From Byssothecium circinans (taxonomy: Eukaryota; Ascomycota; Dothideomycetes; Pleosporales; Massarinaceae), in contig ML977030.1 in NCBI GenBank assembly GCA_010015675.1, forward strand, positions 172,724 to 236,723: a DNA stretch of 64,000 nt, read 5' to 3'. Each line of letters begins with the position of its first letter. The stretch's first letter is position 1. A program made the translations under genes and the position numbers. A model generated the notes under the pieces. That model was not told the DNA's origin. It was given only the letters and a program-made list of their open reading frames with translations, and did not search any database. Of this stretch, positions 56,201 through 64,000 are shown piece by piece.

Positions 56201-56621
56201 ACATGCGGGTGCGGCGGTTCGCAGGGCGGCCACGGCCACAGGCGATGGGGCGGTCGGCCAGGGGCGCGGTCGATGGCGGTGTGATCTGGCTGTCGTCTTC
56301 GTCCTGCGGGAGGACGAGGGGCTCAGAGTGGCGGCGGTTGACACGGGGCGCAGCGAGGTGGATGGTCTCGTGCACATTGTCCTGGGAGCCTGCACGAGAG
56401 ACCGAGTCTTCCAGCTCGCGGGCCAGCTGGTCGTGGTCATCAATCTGCACGCGTTTCCGCTTCACCTGGGAAGACTCTGCGGAAGGCGACACGGCACGCT
56501 TGCTGCCTTGCGAGATGTCGTCGGCCGGCGTGTGCGTGCTCTTGCGTGCCTTTTTGCGGCGAGCAGAGTCTCCTGGGCCCTGCGGGTGGTGCTCAGAGGC
56601 GAGCCCACTGATACGGGCCAT
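53271..56621 (-). CDS. Long coiled-coil protein (1,116 aa)
   Basis: Single uninterrupted exon, TAG at 53271-53273. The start is taken as ATG 56621 (MARISGLASEHHPQG); a TTG six codons upstream is also in frame. The N-terminal about 200 residues are basic and disordered with nuclear signals (RRKKARKS, VKRKRVQI) and RRHSEP/RRTRMS phosphosite-like segments. From about residue 190 (QEVNDIEQHEKEDKKLRKA) to 1060 the sequence is almost continuous heptad coiled coil rich in Glu, Gln, Asp and Leu, broken by an acidic patch (DIDDDDDDLMLVDPNEID). The basic C-terminus (KVTKVSEKVKVSKKVGKMKK) is followed by an acidic end. The layout fits a structural nuclear, spindle-pole or motor-associated coiled-coil protein; no head domain or catalytic motif is present and the exact role is unknown. 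Plus-strand frames inside it are shadows. Confidence 0.85.
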   Translation of the reverse strand: MARISGLASEHHPQGPGDSARRKKARKSTHTPADDISQGSKRAVSPSAESSQVKRKRVQIDDHDQLARELEDSVSRAGSQDNVHETIHLAAPRVNRRHSEPLVLPQDEDDSQITPPSTAPLADRPIACGRGRPANRRTRMSMPAQLHHADEEQEDGDNRQLQFAPLKMVLGSRTQRRLRRSHLSQEVNDIEQHEKEDKKLRKAFSKLQAQLRDKDRMISDLEFQLEARRLGNIEMPDDRAQELEQQLEDARNELEDLRQTAPYTGASAEPSIYDGGMDIDDDDDDLMLVDPNEIDGPSQIEPSPLPNGEYAARALELSSQVTVNSLSTITHTQHDVLAEMDPDRVPDKISEKIVARYEGEIDRLIKSLGQSEGALRIISIELQNLNVVPPGASSNVIIETLRRDFEALREELENLVPGRTLGLTNSELLRKIPTILEGALAELHEKVNSADKYYQNEQVLRHQYEHVIDLLSRADDRTTQLEQDVQDLQDANATKQQTIDELEDRVTAMNVELDAQDTELNNKTAEINGLQDEVGDKETSMARLQDALNSYHKDLEVLTATTTRLEEEHRQTIGDMQAAHAGVVADLEDRLVEEMDGRTVAETDAINKKEYIDNLERSVENMEQEFDAIKREMDELRNALATETRLRETVEGERDDKTDLAYDQANKIENLEETLQDLENQLADTRNSLEAERRQREETETALDKANDDISSLNDQIHNAGIQANELRSKLFQVQQEKEQTIAELEADSQEQEAENRALLDEERRNREEAEQEIASLKEAVVQLQTEIAAHEATIERLTVSRNELEQDRDEHVASLDAQLAGLQQKYLALENSTNSTITTLQANITDLTNEVHAQRAEIERITSEADESDRVLRGELADKTQEIANLTQDLDEANTENQRLQNANKSLSERVEEGALEILRMTDAQAEQNIALNNTIRLHEGTIRDLQGTLEARQAHHEQVLAEKEREIEELQVAGDARASAIVELNAQIEDMKETFRLAEEDTRTTIDELTKSQRELQAQNEALADALKKRNALALKAIQDMKVAGIEVRTNGANLRKVAHGKVTKVSEKVKVSKKVGKMKKLNTRQWRDSGFGMDEDEEAENAQDELLDEEVLA

Positions 56622-57434
56622 GTTGAGTGCAGAGCTCAAAGTCTGTCTGCGGTCAGAGGTGTTCTCTGTTTGTGGGTAGGGGGGGCTGCTTGCTGTTCAA
56701 TGCCGTCCAATGCCGTCCAAATTATTGTCTATCCAAAAGAGCAGTGACGTGAAGTTGAGGTTGGCGGTTGAGGGCGTGGGTTGTGGGATGCAGTGAAGTG
56801 CAGTGCAGGGAAGTGCGGGGGAAGTGAAGGGGTCGGTGGTTGCTTGAAGATCCAAGAGCAAAAATAGCAAGAGGTGAACTGCTCGCAGTTCGCGTACGGT
56901 GAGTGGGTGAGTGGGTGCAATATGGGGAGGCTGGGTGGTGTCATAAGTGTTATGCTACGTCAGTGTTGGTCGCAGCGCGGCCAATGGCTTGTGCAGTGGA
57001 AAAAAGCCATGGGCCTATCCCTGCAAGTGACGTTTGACGCGTCGTGAAACCTCGACGCGTTTCTCCCACAACACGCCTGTAAACCGCGGATATATAAATA
57101 TCACGTATATCCAAAGGTCGCACACAGCTCATTACAGGCTTCTTATCATCATGATGTAATGTTGCAGCCGTCGGTCGTGCAAAGCGTCATTGCCTGAAAT
57201 TCACTGTGGGCTGCGCGTCGTGCACGTGCCCTATCCCAATCTCGCTCCCGTCTTTTGGGCCCGCAGCCACCGTGGAAAAGGGGCGTTCTTAGAGCTGCTG
57301 CTATCGTATCATATTACCCATGGTTCACAATGACGACAGAAAACCTATGTCTACTTGAGAAGAAAATCACTCTCCACCAACAACCCTTTGGTCGCACTCG
57401 CAATCCCATACAGTCCACCCACAGGCCAAGTATC
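56622..57434. other. Intergenic
   Basis: No gene seen. Upstream region of the coiled-coil gene (GTGGG/AGTGCAGTG repeats near 56790-56830; tandem ATGCCGTCCA at 56699-56716) and 3' flank of the dead reductase gene. GCACGTGCCC occurs near 57221. Confidence 0.5.
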
Positions 57435-58816
57435 TCAAAACCTCCTCATCGCGAACTCCACCCACCCCTCCCCCTTAGACTTATACTCTGCTCCCGTAAC
57501 ACCCTTCAAGTCAACCTCCACCTTGCCATACACACTCGGCAAGCTTCCTGCGTGATACTTCTCTCTCAACGCCTTATACCGACTCTCATCATACACCTGC
57601 CAGAACTCTTCCTCAGCATAGTACGCACGCGCATATAAACACTTCATGCCATTCAACTCCTTCGTCTTTGCCTCGAACTCGCGATTCAGCCTGATGAACT
57701 CATGAGCATCCCTCGGGCCCATGCCCCAGATCCCAAGATTGAGGATAGTCTCATCACTCTTGATCCGCTTACCCAGTGAAAAGCTTCTCCGGTGCAGTTC
57801 TCACAGGACAAAGCCACAATGGCCATAGTCCGGTCCGCTCATCGATCCATTGAACAAACCCTGCGGCATTGTCGTAGCAGGGCGAGGTCTTGGATGATGG
57901 TTTGGGAGGACAGCCCCGAGCGATGCAAAGCGTGAACCATGGTCCGGCTGTACATGAACGGGTCGAGGAGGAACCGCGTGAGTGCGTTGAAGGGAGTGCA
58001 GAAGTACTTGAAGGCGCGGAGTCCACACCAAAACACGCTGCGGTCGTAGCGGAAGAGGTACGTTTGACTGGTATGCTTTCTTTGTAGGACTTCTCGTTGG
58101 AGGTGGCGATCTGGTCGATGATGTTCTAGCGTGTAGATAGAACCATGGGTCCGCTGCTTTGTCGAAAGTTTGTACGCCGTCTCTTAGGGGTGTGGAGCTC
58201 AACATCCCAAGCATGATCACACCTTTCTCCAGCGAGTACGTGATGCCGTCGATGTAATCAACACTCGCCTCATACTCTTCGCCAATTTATACTCTAACTT
58301 ACATACGGCTCCGCATCAATCAGCTCCATCTCCAGCAAGGTAATCACACCAACCGATCCGCAACTCCCCGCACACGCATGAAACAGCTCTCGATGCTCAT
58401 TGTCACACGGCTTGCTCGAATAACTTCGCCATTCCCCAGGATAATCTCAATGCTCCGTATTGTCCTATAAACAACCCGTACCGGAATGAACTCGATTCGC
58501 CTGGAGTCCCTGAAAATCCTCCTCCTACTGTGATATTTGGCAGCTCCATGACCACCTTGGGGAGCAAGCCTTCATTCAAGGCAGAGTCGACGAGTTGGTC
58601 CATGGGCACTTTGGGTTCGACCAGGACGGTCTTTGCTTCTTTGTTGAATCCAACGACATGGTTGAGTCTGGAAGTATCGACGATGCGATCTTTCTCTCGT
58701 GATGATTCTCGTGTGGATAGGGTAGAGCCGTGGTATATGCGGAATGGGGTGGAACAAGTGTGGAAGGCGGCCACGCGGGATGCGAGATGTGCTACGGCGG
58801 CATTGTGGGCTTCCAT
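57435..58816 (-). pseudogene. FAD-linked sterol-reductase-like gene, dead paralogue
   Basis: Broken copy of the intact gene at 59177, in opposite orientation. From ATG 58816 it reads MEAHNAAVAHLASRVAAFHT, FRIYHGSTLSTRES, NEGLLPKVVMELPNITVGGG and GESSSFRYGLF, parallel to the FAD-binding domain of the intact protein. After RYGLF the frame breaks: EIILGNGEVIRAS is in the second frame and EHRELFHACAGSCGSVGVIT in the third. Later pieces (YIDGITYSLEKGVIM, LRAFKYFCTPFNALTRFLLD, FVQWIDERTGLWPLWLCP, EFIRLNREFEAKTKELNGM, YDESRYKALREKYHAGSLP) still align to the intact protein in order but in changing frames, and a stretch between them is missing. At least four frameshifts make it a clear pseudogene. The gap between the two copies is 360 bp and contains a T-rich (GTTTTT)n stretch near 58866-58892. 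Confidence 0.93.
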
Positions 58817-59176
58817 TGGCTGGCGGCAGGCGGGGTCTTTGGTTACAGCTGCAGGGCGACCACAGGTTTTTTTTTGTTTTTGTTTTTGTTTTAATTTTTG
58901 GAATGCGGGGTGTCTGCTCTTTCCTCCCTTAGTGAAAAATCGATGATAGAGAAAAGATTGAGATGCCGTCGTCGGCATAACGACGTAAGCAGAAACGCAA
59001 CTACCTAAAAGTCTACCTCCGCCTCCATCCTCGTCTCCACTCCATTCCATCCATCTCAGCGCTCGGAAGCCCGAAACAGAATCTACAGGGAAACAAGTGA
59101 CTCGCATTAGGCCCTGCCACCCTGGAGGTCTTGAGTGCACAAGATTGCCTGCATATAAGCCACAATCCATCCCACC

Positions 59177-60685
59177 ATGGATGCACATCATGACGCCGTT
59201 GAAGCCATCGCAGGTCAGGTCCACCATTTCTACTCCAACAAAACCGCCTTCCGCGTCTACCATGGCAGCACAAACAGCACGCGCCATGCGAGCTTCGACC
59301 GCGATGCCATTGTCGACGTCAGCACCCTCAACAACATCATATCCATCGACCGCGAGAAGCGAACGGCTGTCGTCGAGCCCAATGTACCCATGGACGTCCT
59401 GGTACGCGAAACCATGAAAGCCGGTCTGCTCCCACCCGTCGTGATGGAGTTCCCCGGCATCACCGTAGGGGGCGGCTTCGTTGGCACGGCGGGAGAAAGC
59501 AGCAGCTTTAAATACGGCTTCTTTGACCGGACTGTGGTGCAGGCGGAAGTCGTGCTTGCTGATGGGAATGTGGTGAATGCATCGGCGACGGAGAACCACG
59601 AGTTATTTGAGGGGTTGAGGGGGAGCTTTGGGACGCTTGGTGTGCTTACGTTGGTGGAGATGAAATTGATCCAGATCAGGAAATATGTCGAAGTTACGTA
59701 CCACCCAACAACATCGTTTCACCACGCGATGCGGAGACTGCGAGAGGAAACTCAGCGGGAAGAAGTGGATTACGTTGATGGTATTCTCTTTGCCAGAGAT
59801 TCCGGGGTCGTTGTCACAGGACGTCTCACCGACAAACCACCCTCGTCGATCCTCCCTCTGCGACAGTTCTCGAAGCCTTGGAACGAGTGGTTCTGGGTCC
59901 ACGCCAAGTCTCTCATCGCCAAGGGTGCAACGACCACGGAACTCGTCCCTGTGGAAGACTACCTGTTCCGGTATGATAGAGGCGCGTTTTGGATGGGCAT
60001 GTACGCCTTCAAGCACTTCATGGTGCCCTTCGTGCGATTAACTCGCTTCTTGCTGGACTACTTCATGCACACTCGAATTATGTACCATGCACTCCATGCG
60101 AGCGGATACACCGACCGGTACATCATCCAAGACATTGCATTCCCAGCAGCCAACACGGAGGCCTTTGTGCAGTGGGTGCACGAACAACTCGGCGTCTATC
60201 CACTATGGCTCTGCCCACTCAGAAAAGATGGCAGAAGCTCAATGGGCCACCCCCGCGACTACGCTGGCGCTGTCGACGGCAAAACAAACGGTGTCTATGA
60301 AGGCGACTACATCAACGTCGGCGTGTGGGGACCTTATCCCTCGTCCGAAGCGGAATTCATCCGCATGAACCGCTTGCTTGAAGAGAAAGTGCGGGACCTT
60401 GGGGGTCTGAAGTGGCTGTACGGTAGGGTCTTTTATACCGAAGATGAATGGTGGACGATCTACGATAAGCCCAGGTATGAGGCCCTACGAGAGAAATATA
60501 ATGCTACGTCGCTCCCTACAATTTGGGATAAAGTTAAAGAAAGGGGGAAGAAAGGGGGCGCGGAACCGGGTCTCAAAGGCGTCTTGAAAGGGATTGTGAA
60601 GAGGAATGGTTTGTTGAGTGGGTTATATGGGATGTATAAAGCTATGAGAGGAGGTGATTATATGCTTAAGAAAAAGACGGCTTGA
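59177..60685 (+). CDS. FAD-binding oxidoreductase, Delta(24)-sterol reductase (DHCR24/DWF1) type (502 aa)
   Basis: Intact single-exon gene. N-terminal FAD_binding_4 (PCMH-type) domain: FRVYHGSTNSTRH, VDVSTLNNIISIDREKRTAV, EPNVPMDVLVRETMKAGLLP, then PGITVGGGFVGTAGESSSFK, the Gly-rich flavin loop that in this group reads GG-x5-ESSS. C-terminal substrate part: MYAFKHFMVPFVRLTRFLLD, YIIQDIAFPAANTEAFVQW, YPLWLCPLR, GDYINVGVWGPYPSSEAEF and KWLYGRVFYTEDEWWTIYD. These match the DHCR24/DWARF1 family, which reduces the C24 double bond of sterols with NADPH and is ER-associated; substrate in fungi is not established. ATG 59177 has good context (CACCATGGA). The dead paralogue is head-to-head upstream. 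There is a basic Gly/Lys tail (KKGGAEPGLKGVLKGIVKRN). Confidence 0.92.
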   Translation: MDAHHDAVEAIAGQVHHFYSNKTAFRVYHGSTNSTRHASFDRDAIVDVSTLNNIISIDREKRTAVVEPNVPMDVLVRETMKAGLLPPVVMEFPGITVGGGFVGTAGESSSFKYGFFDRTVVQAEVVLADGNVVNASATENHELFEGLRGSFGTLGVLTLVEMKLIQIRKYVEVTYHPTTSFHHAMRRLREETQREEVDYVDGILFARDSGVVVTGRLTDKPPSSILPLRQFSKPWNEWFWVHAKSLIAKGATTTELVPVEDYLFRYDRGAFWMGMYAFKHFMVPFVRLTRFLLDYFMHTRIMYHALHASGYTDRYIIQDIAFPAANTEAFVQWVHEQLGVYPLWLCPLRKDGRSSMGHPRDYAGAVDGKTNGVYEGDYINVGVWGPYPSSEAEFIRMNRLLEEKVRDLGGLKWLYGRVFYTEDEWWTIYDKPRYEALREKYNATSLPTIWDKVKERGKKGGAEPGLKGVLKGIVKRNGLLSGLYGMYKAMRGGDYMLKKKTA

Positions 60686-62351
60686 TACCTAATTTAAGAT
60701 GCAACAATCAATGTCACTCAAACTCAAGAGATGGTAGTTTCCAGTCATTGTTGTAGAGTCCCCTTCTGTATTCTAGAGGAGACTGAGCTACAGGACTAAG
60801 GAGGAAGTATGTATAGCTGGAAACTGGGCATTGCGGAAATATTGTATTTGGATACTATAGTGTGCCATCTGTTTATGCAGAGAGAGAGTTGGGAAGGGAA
60901 GATCTGGTACGGAACTACGTAACCATATGCAAGCTCGCTGCTAAAGCGAGAAGGAAGAAAACATCGCTTCAATCAGTCCCAGTTCAATACCAAAACCAAC
61001 GCCTCACCATCAAATCCCCAACCTTCCTAATTAGGTAATACTAAAACCCATCGATCACGGAGGTGAAATTTCACCTTTAGGCGCCTGAACTTGCGTTCTA
61101 GAGGACTTTAACGAAAGGAGTTGACGGAATACTCGCGGAGCTTTTACAACGTTTTGTTCTTAAAATAAACATCCTGGAGCGGCACCTCACTCCACATTCC
61201 GACCTTCCTAATTAGGAAACACCGATAACCAAGAGCCTGAAGTTGGGATTCTAATAAACGGGGCTGATAGACTATAGGCCGAACTGTGCAAGATAATACC
61301 TAGGTACCCTGGCCCCAGTGCCCGATTGGAAGAGTGCACGTGACCGTAGCATAATGCTTAGTCACACCTACTTTCCCGCTTCTTGACTCTTTCCCGTCCT
61401 ATCCCGTCTCTAGTTCTAATGCCCATCTCCTCAAACACACTCGACCTTTGTTTATCGATATAGTCCCCACAATCAATCTCTTATCACGCACCCAAAGCGT
61501 GCAAGTCGGCAGTCCATTAACAACGTCCCCACGACATCGCGCGGACCCAATTCCGCGTCGAGCGAGCCTGAGTTCGAATTTCAAAGCCCTGACTAAATCC
61601 CAAGAAGAAAAAATCTCCGCACGTGGCCATGCCAAGGCCTCTGCGAAAGCCAGACTCTCTTCTAAGAATTGACTAACGGCTGATGAATAAGTTGCGGCCA
61701 TGCTGACATGCAGAGACTTTTGCAGGCTAGGAGATAGTTTACTGGGATTGTGCTGCAGGACGTGCAGACGCATGCGATAACGATACTATGAGAACTCTAG
61801 TGTTGAGTTCTTTTCTCGCCTTCCGAGTTATCATGGACTAGTTGTGGGATAGCTTGCTGTTGGGTGGGGTTTTGAGATTGGACGTTCCTTGGGTCGAGCG
61901 GTTCCAGGCACGACTGGAGGAAATTCTGCAGGTCTGTGGGAGCATATGCATGAAAGCACCAATCATGTGAGGCGCCCCGGAGGCGATGTCGGTGGCGGAA
62001 TTGTTGGTCAGTTCTTTGATATCGGTTTGGCGTCGGCGAGGGTTCACGACATTACCATGGTAGTCTCTGGGGTGTTTGACCGACATTGCAGAGCACATGC
62101 GGAGGTATCTGAATGGAGCAGAAGCTGGATTGGTTTAGGCGGTGCACTGCAAGACGAGGCCTAACATCAGTAGTGTTGATTACGAGATGATTTGACGATG
62201 GTCGTTGCAGAGAGGAGCCCGAGATTGCGCTCTGTCGAGGAGGTATAAAGACTGTTCAAGGACCGCGAGAACTTGAACATCACGCCACATCCATAGCTTC
62301 TCTGCTTCGCACCTGGTCGACTCTACGATACAAAAGACGCAAGTTTTCAAG
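60686..62351. other. Intergenic with an imperfect repeat
   Basis: No supported gene. The block ACCTTCCTAATTAGG appears at about 61021 and 61202, each followed 50-60 bp later by a GCCTGAA-TTG stretch, so a segment of about 90 bp is duplicated in degenerate form. CACGTGACC occurs near 61338. Short frames at 61448-61672 (plus), 61889-62164 (plus) and 61399-61773 (minus) show no recognisable features. Confidence 0.5.
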
Positions 62352-63274
62352 ATGAAATTCGGATCCAGCATTGCGCTTTTGGCCTATGGCCTCTCCAGCG
62401 TCGTCCGTGGTGATGGTACATCTCCCACACTCAATCCCTGGCAACTTTTCTCTAACTTATAACACAGCGGTTCCATGGGAGCGTATTGACAAGAACAACT
62501 CGGTAAGCTATCTTAATCCCTAACTTCCTCTTAGAATGCTTAACTGACCGGATCCAGGCACTCCTCATTCTCGATCTCCAAGTCGGCCTCTACCAGCTCG
62601 CCCGTGACTGGGACGCCACGCTCTACCGCGACAACATCATGGCCCACGCCGAGATCGGCAAGCTCTTCAACCTCCCCGTCGTGATGACGACTTCAGCCGA
62701 GACGGGACCAAACGGACCGCTTCCCAAGGAGATCTTGCAAATGTACCCCAATGCCCCGCTGATCAAGCGAAACGGTGAAGTCAAGTACGTCTTTCCCCCC
62801 TCTAACTCTTTCCCACTCCCTCGGACAACCCGTGGAAGAAACCGCCATGCGAGTAATTGAGCTAACCAACACCCCAGTGCCTGGGATAACCCTGAGTTCC
62901 GTGCCGCCATCAAAGCTACCAACAAGACCCAAATCATCGTCGCCGGCATTGTCACAGACGTCTGCACCACCTTCCTCGCCCTCTCGCTCCGCGCTGAAGG
63001 CTACTCCGTCTTCGCCAACATCGAGGGCTCAGGTACCACCACCCAACTTATCCGCGACACCGCCAATTCCCGCATGGAGCGAGCTGGTGTCCAGCTCGTT
63101 TCACTGTTCAGCATCGTGTGTGATCTGATGCGTGATTGGCGGAACACTCCTGGCGCGCTGGAGATTCTGCCGTATTTGGATCGGTATATGCCGAGTTATG
63201 GGTATTTGGCGAGGGGCCATGCGGCGGCTATTAACAATGGGACGATTATTCCGGGGGAGGCCGGGTTGGTGTAG
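62352..63274 (+). CDS. Secreted isochorismatase-like cysteine hydrolase (240 aa)
   Basis: Isochorismatase-superfamily hydrolase with a signal peptide (MKFGSSIALLAYGLSSVVRG). Four exons: 62352-62415, 62468-62502, 62558-62784, 62878-63274; introns of 52, 55 and 93 bp with consistent phases. Catalytic features: LLILDLQVGLYQLARDW (Asp), LIKRNGEVNAWDNPEF (Lys), and IIVAGIVTDVCTTFLALSL (nucleophile Cys). GTTTQLIRDTANSRMERAGV and FSIVCDLMRDWRN follow, as in the YcaC-like group. The C-terminus (YLDRYMPSYGYLARGHAAAI) is also typical. Substrate is unknown; the family hydrolyses amides or vinyl ethers. Probable role outside the cell or in the secretory pathway. The gene is intact. Confidence 0.92.
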
Positions 63275-63478
63275 ATGGGGAGTAGGGTTCAGGGAGGGAT
63301 GACTTGGGGCCGGGGATGTGGCGCCGGTGTAATGGAATGGGGGGAGATTGGAGCATGAGGGCGGAAAAAGAATGCATGAGAGTGGAGGTGAATGTCAGAC
63401 AAGAAACTGAAGTTAAGCAATTAGCTCCAGTACGCCAAAAGTTATAACCTTCCAATGTACATCAATTCTCAGCTAGAG

Positions 63479-64000
63479 TACGTCCATCTAGATTTATCTG
63501 CTCGTACTCTATCGTCGCTCCTACTATGCTCCTTCTGCAACGCCATCAAATCCATCCAAAGCGAAGAATCCTCCCCATTGAAATCATCCTTCAGTATCCC
63601 AATAACCTTGGTAACAATACGGCAGCAAAAACATCAAGACCAATATTAACCGCCGTGCGAAACTGATCCAAAAACCAATAAATCGCCACTACAACCGCAT
63701 ACATACTCGCAATCGGCACTCCGATACTCACCGCAATCATAACCGTCAAGACCAAACTTGAGCTCGGAATCGGCGTTGTGCCGATAGACGCGAGCGTCGA
63801 TAGCAGTACCTCGACGATATCATCAGCGGTATTGAGCGTGATGCCTTGCCTTGCGGCCAGGAAGACGACTCTGATGACGACGACAGGGAAGTAGATGGCC
63901 GTGCCGGCCATACTGACGAGGCAACTAAGCGGAACGACGAACTCGGTAACAGACATAGGCACGCCTAGGCCGAGAAAGGCCGAGAACGCGGCAGATAGTG
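63479..64000 (-). pseudogene. SLC1-type dicarboxylate/amino-acid:cation symporter, 3' part, frameshifted
   Basis: C-terminal part of a sodium:dicarboxylate symporter (SDF/DAACS) gene; the 5' part lies beyond the window end. TM7-8 region: GTAIYFPVVVIRVVFLAARQ, LLSTLASIGTTPIPSSSLVL, VPIASMYAVVVAIYWFLDQF, RTAVNIG, as in the family. Two anomalies stand out. The sodium/substrate motif NMDGT of the family reads SMAGT, so Asn and Asp are lost. Around 63619-63623 one base is missing (GCCGT for an expected GCCCGT or similar): the annotated frame ends at 63591 with VLLPRLLGY, while the shifted frame continues with VTKVIGILKDDFNGED and SLWMDLMALQKEHSRSDDR to TGA 63479. The gene is therefore probably inactive or altered at its C-terminus. 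Confidence 0.75.

Noticed and set aside
55845..56747. 300-codon plus-strand frame
   Set aside because: Antisense shadow of the long coiled-coil gene.

Overview
The window is nuclear DNA of a filamentous ascomycete (Pezizomycotina; the class cannot be fixed from sequence alone). This rests on short GT-AG introns (about 40-150 bp, many with CTAAC/CTAAT-like branch sites), a Zn2Cys6 regulator, an MCT-type major facilitator, homoisocitrate dehydrogenase of the fungal lysine pathway, F-box and DUF1769 proteins, a secreted intradiol dioxygenase, and many long disordered Ser/Lys-rich proteins. There is no gene cluster with one shared purpose; most genes are housekeeping or lineage-specific.

Layout. 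1-8 kb: a 57-base poly-G run, a gutted Zn2Cys6 factor gene, an MCT transporter gene broken by TGA, an intact ER-lumenal FKBP2 ending in KDEL, and a small basic protein gene. 8-12 kb: a 1,066-residue Lys/Ser-rich protein. 12-18 kb: a decayed gene, a complete Tc1/mariner element with TA duplication and 34-bp terminal repeats, and a repeat-protein gene frameshifted inside a 15-bp minisatellite. 18-26 kb: three lineage-specific nuclear-type proteins, one with two Cys/His modules and SUMO-interaction-like motifs. 27-37 kb: P-loop kinase-like protein, small acidic protein, F-box protein, LYS12, DUF1769 protein, intradiol dioxygenase. 37-44 kb: three tandem minus-strand members of one unrecognised family. 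45-57 kb: a broken membrane-protein gene, a desaturase, a WD40 gene with one TAG, a small membrane protein and a 1,116-residue coiled-coil protein. 57-64 kb: head-to-head FAD-linked reductases (one dead, one intact), a secreted isochorismatase-like hydrolase, and the 3' part of a frameshifted SLC1-type symporter gene.

The most striking property is how many genes are interrupted: about ten of roughly 28 carry a single in-frame stop, a frameshift or an internal deletion although the flanking protein still matches its family or its own repeats. Several stops can be explained as C-to-T changes at CpA (Gln or Trp codons to stop), as is the loss of the first catalytic Asp of the transposase; this resembles RIP-type mutation, but sequencing or assembly error has to be excluded first. 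The best candidate for something undescribed is the three-gene tandem family at 37-44 kb, which shares a conserved intron position after a His-Tyr-containing motif, a [FI]HLS-type module and a long Lys/Ser/Thr-rich tail.
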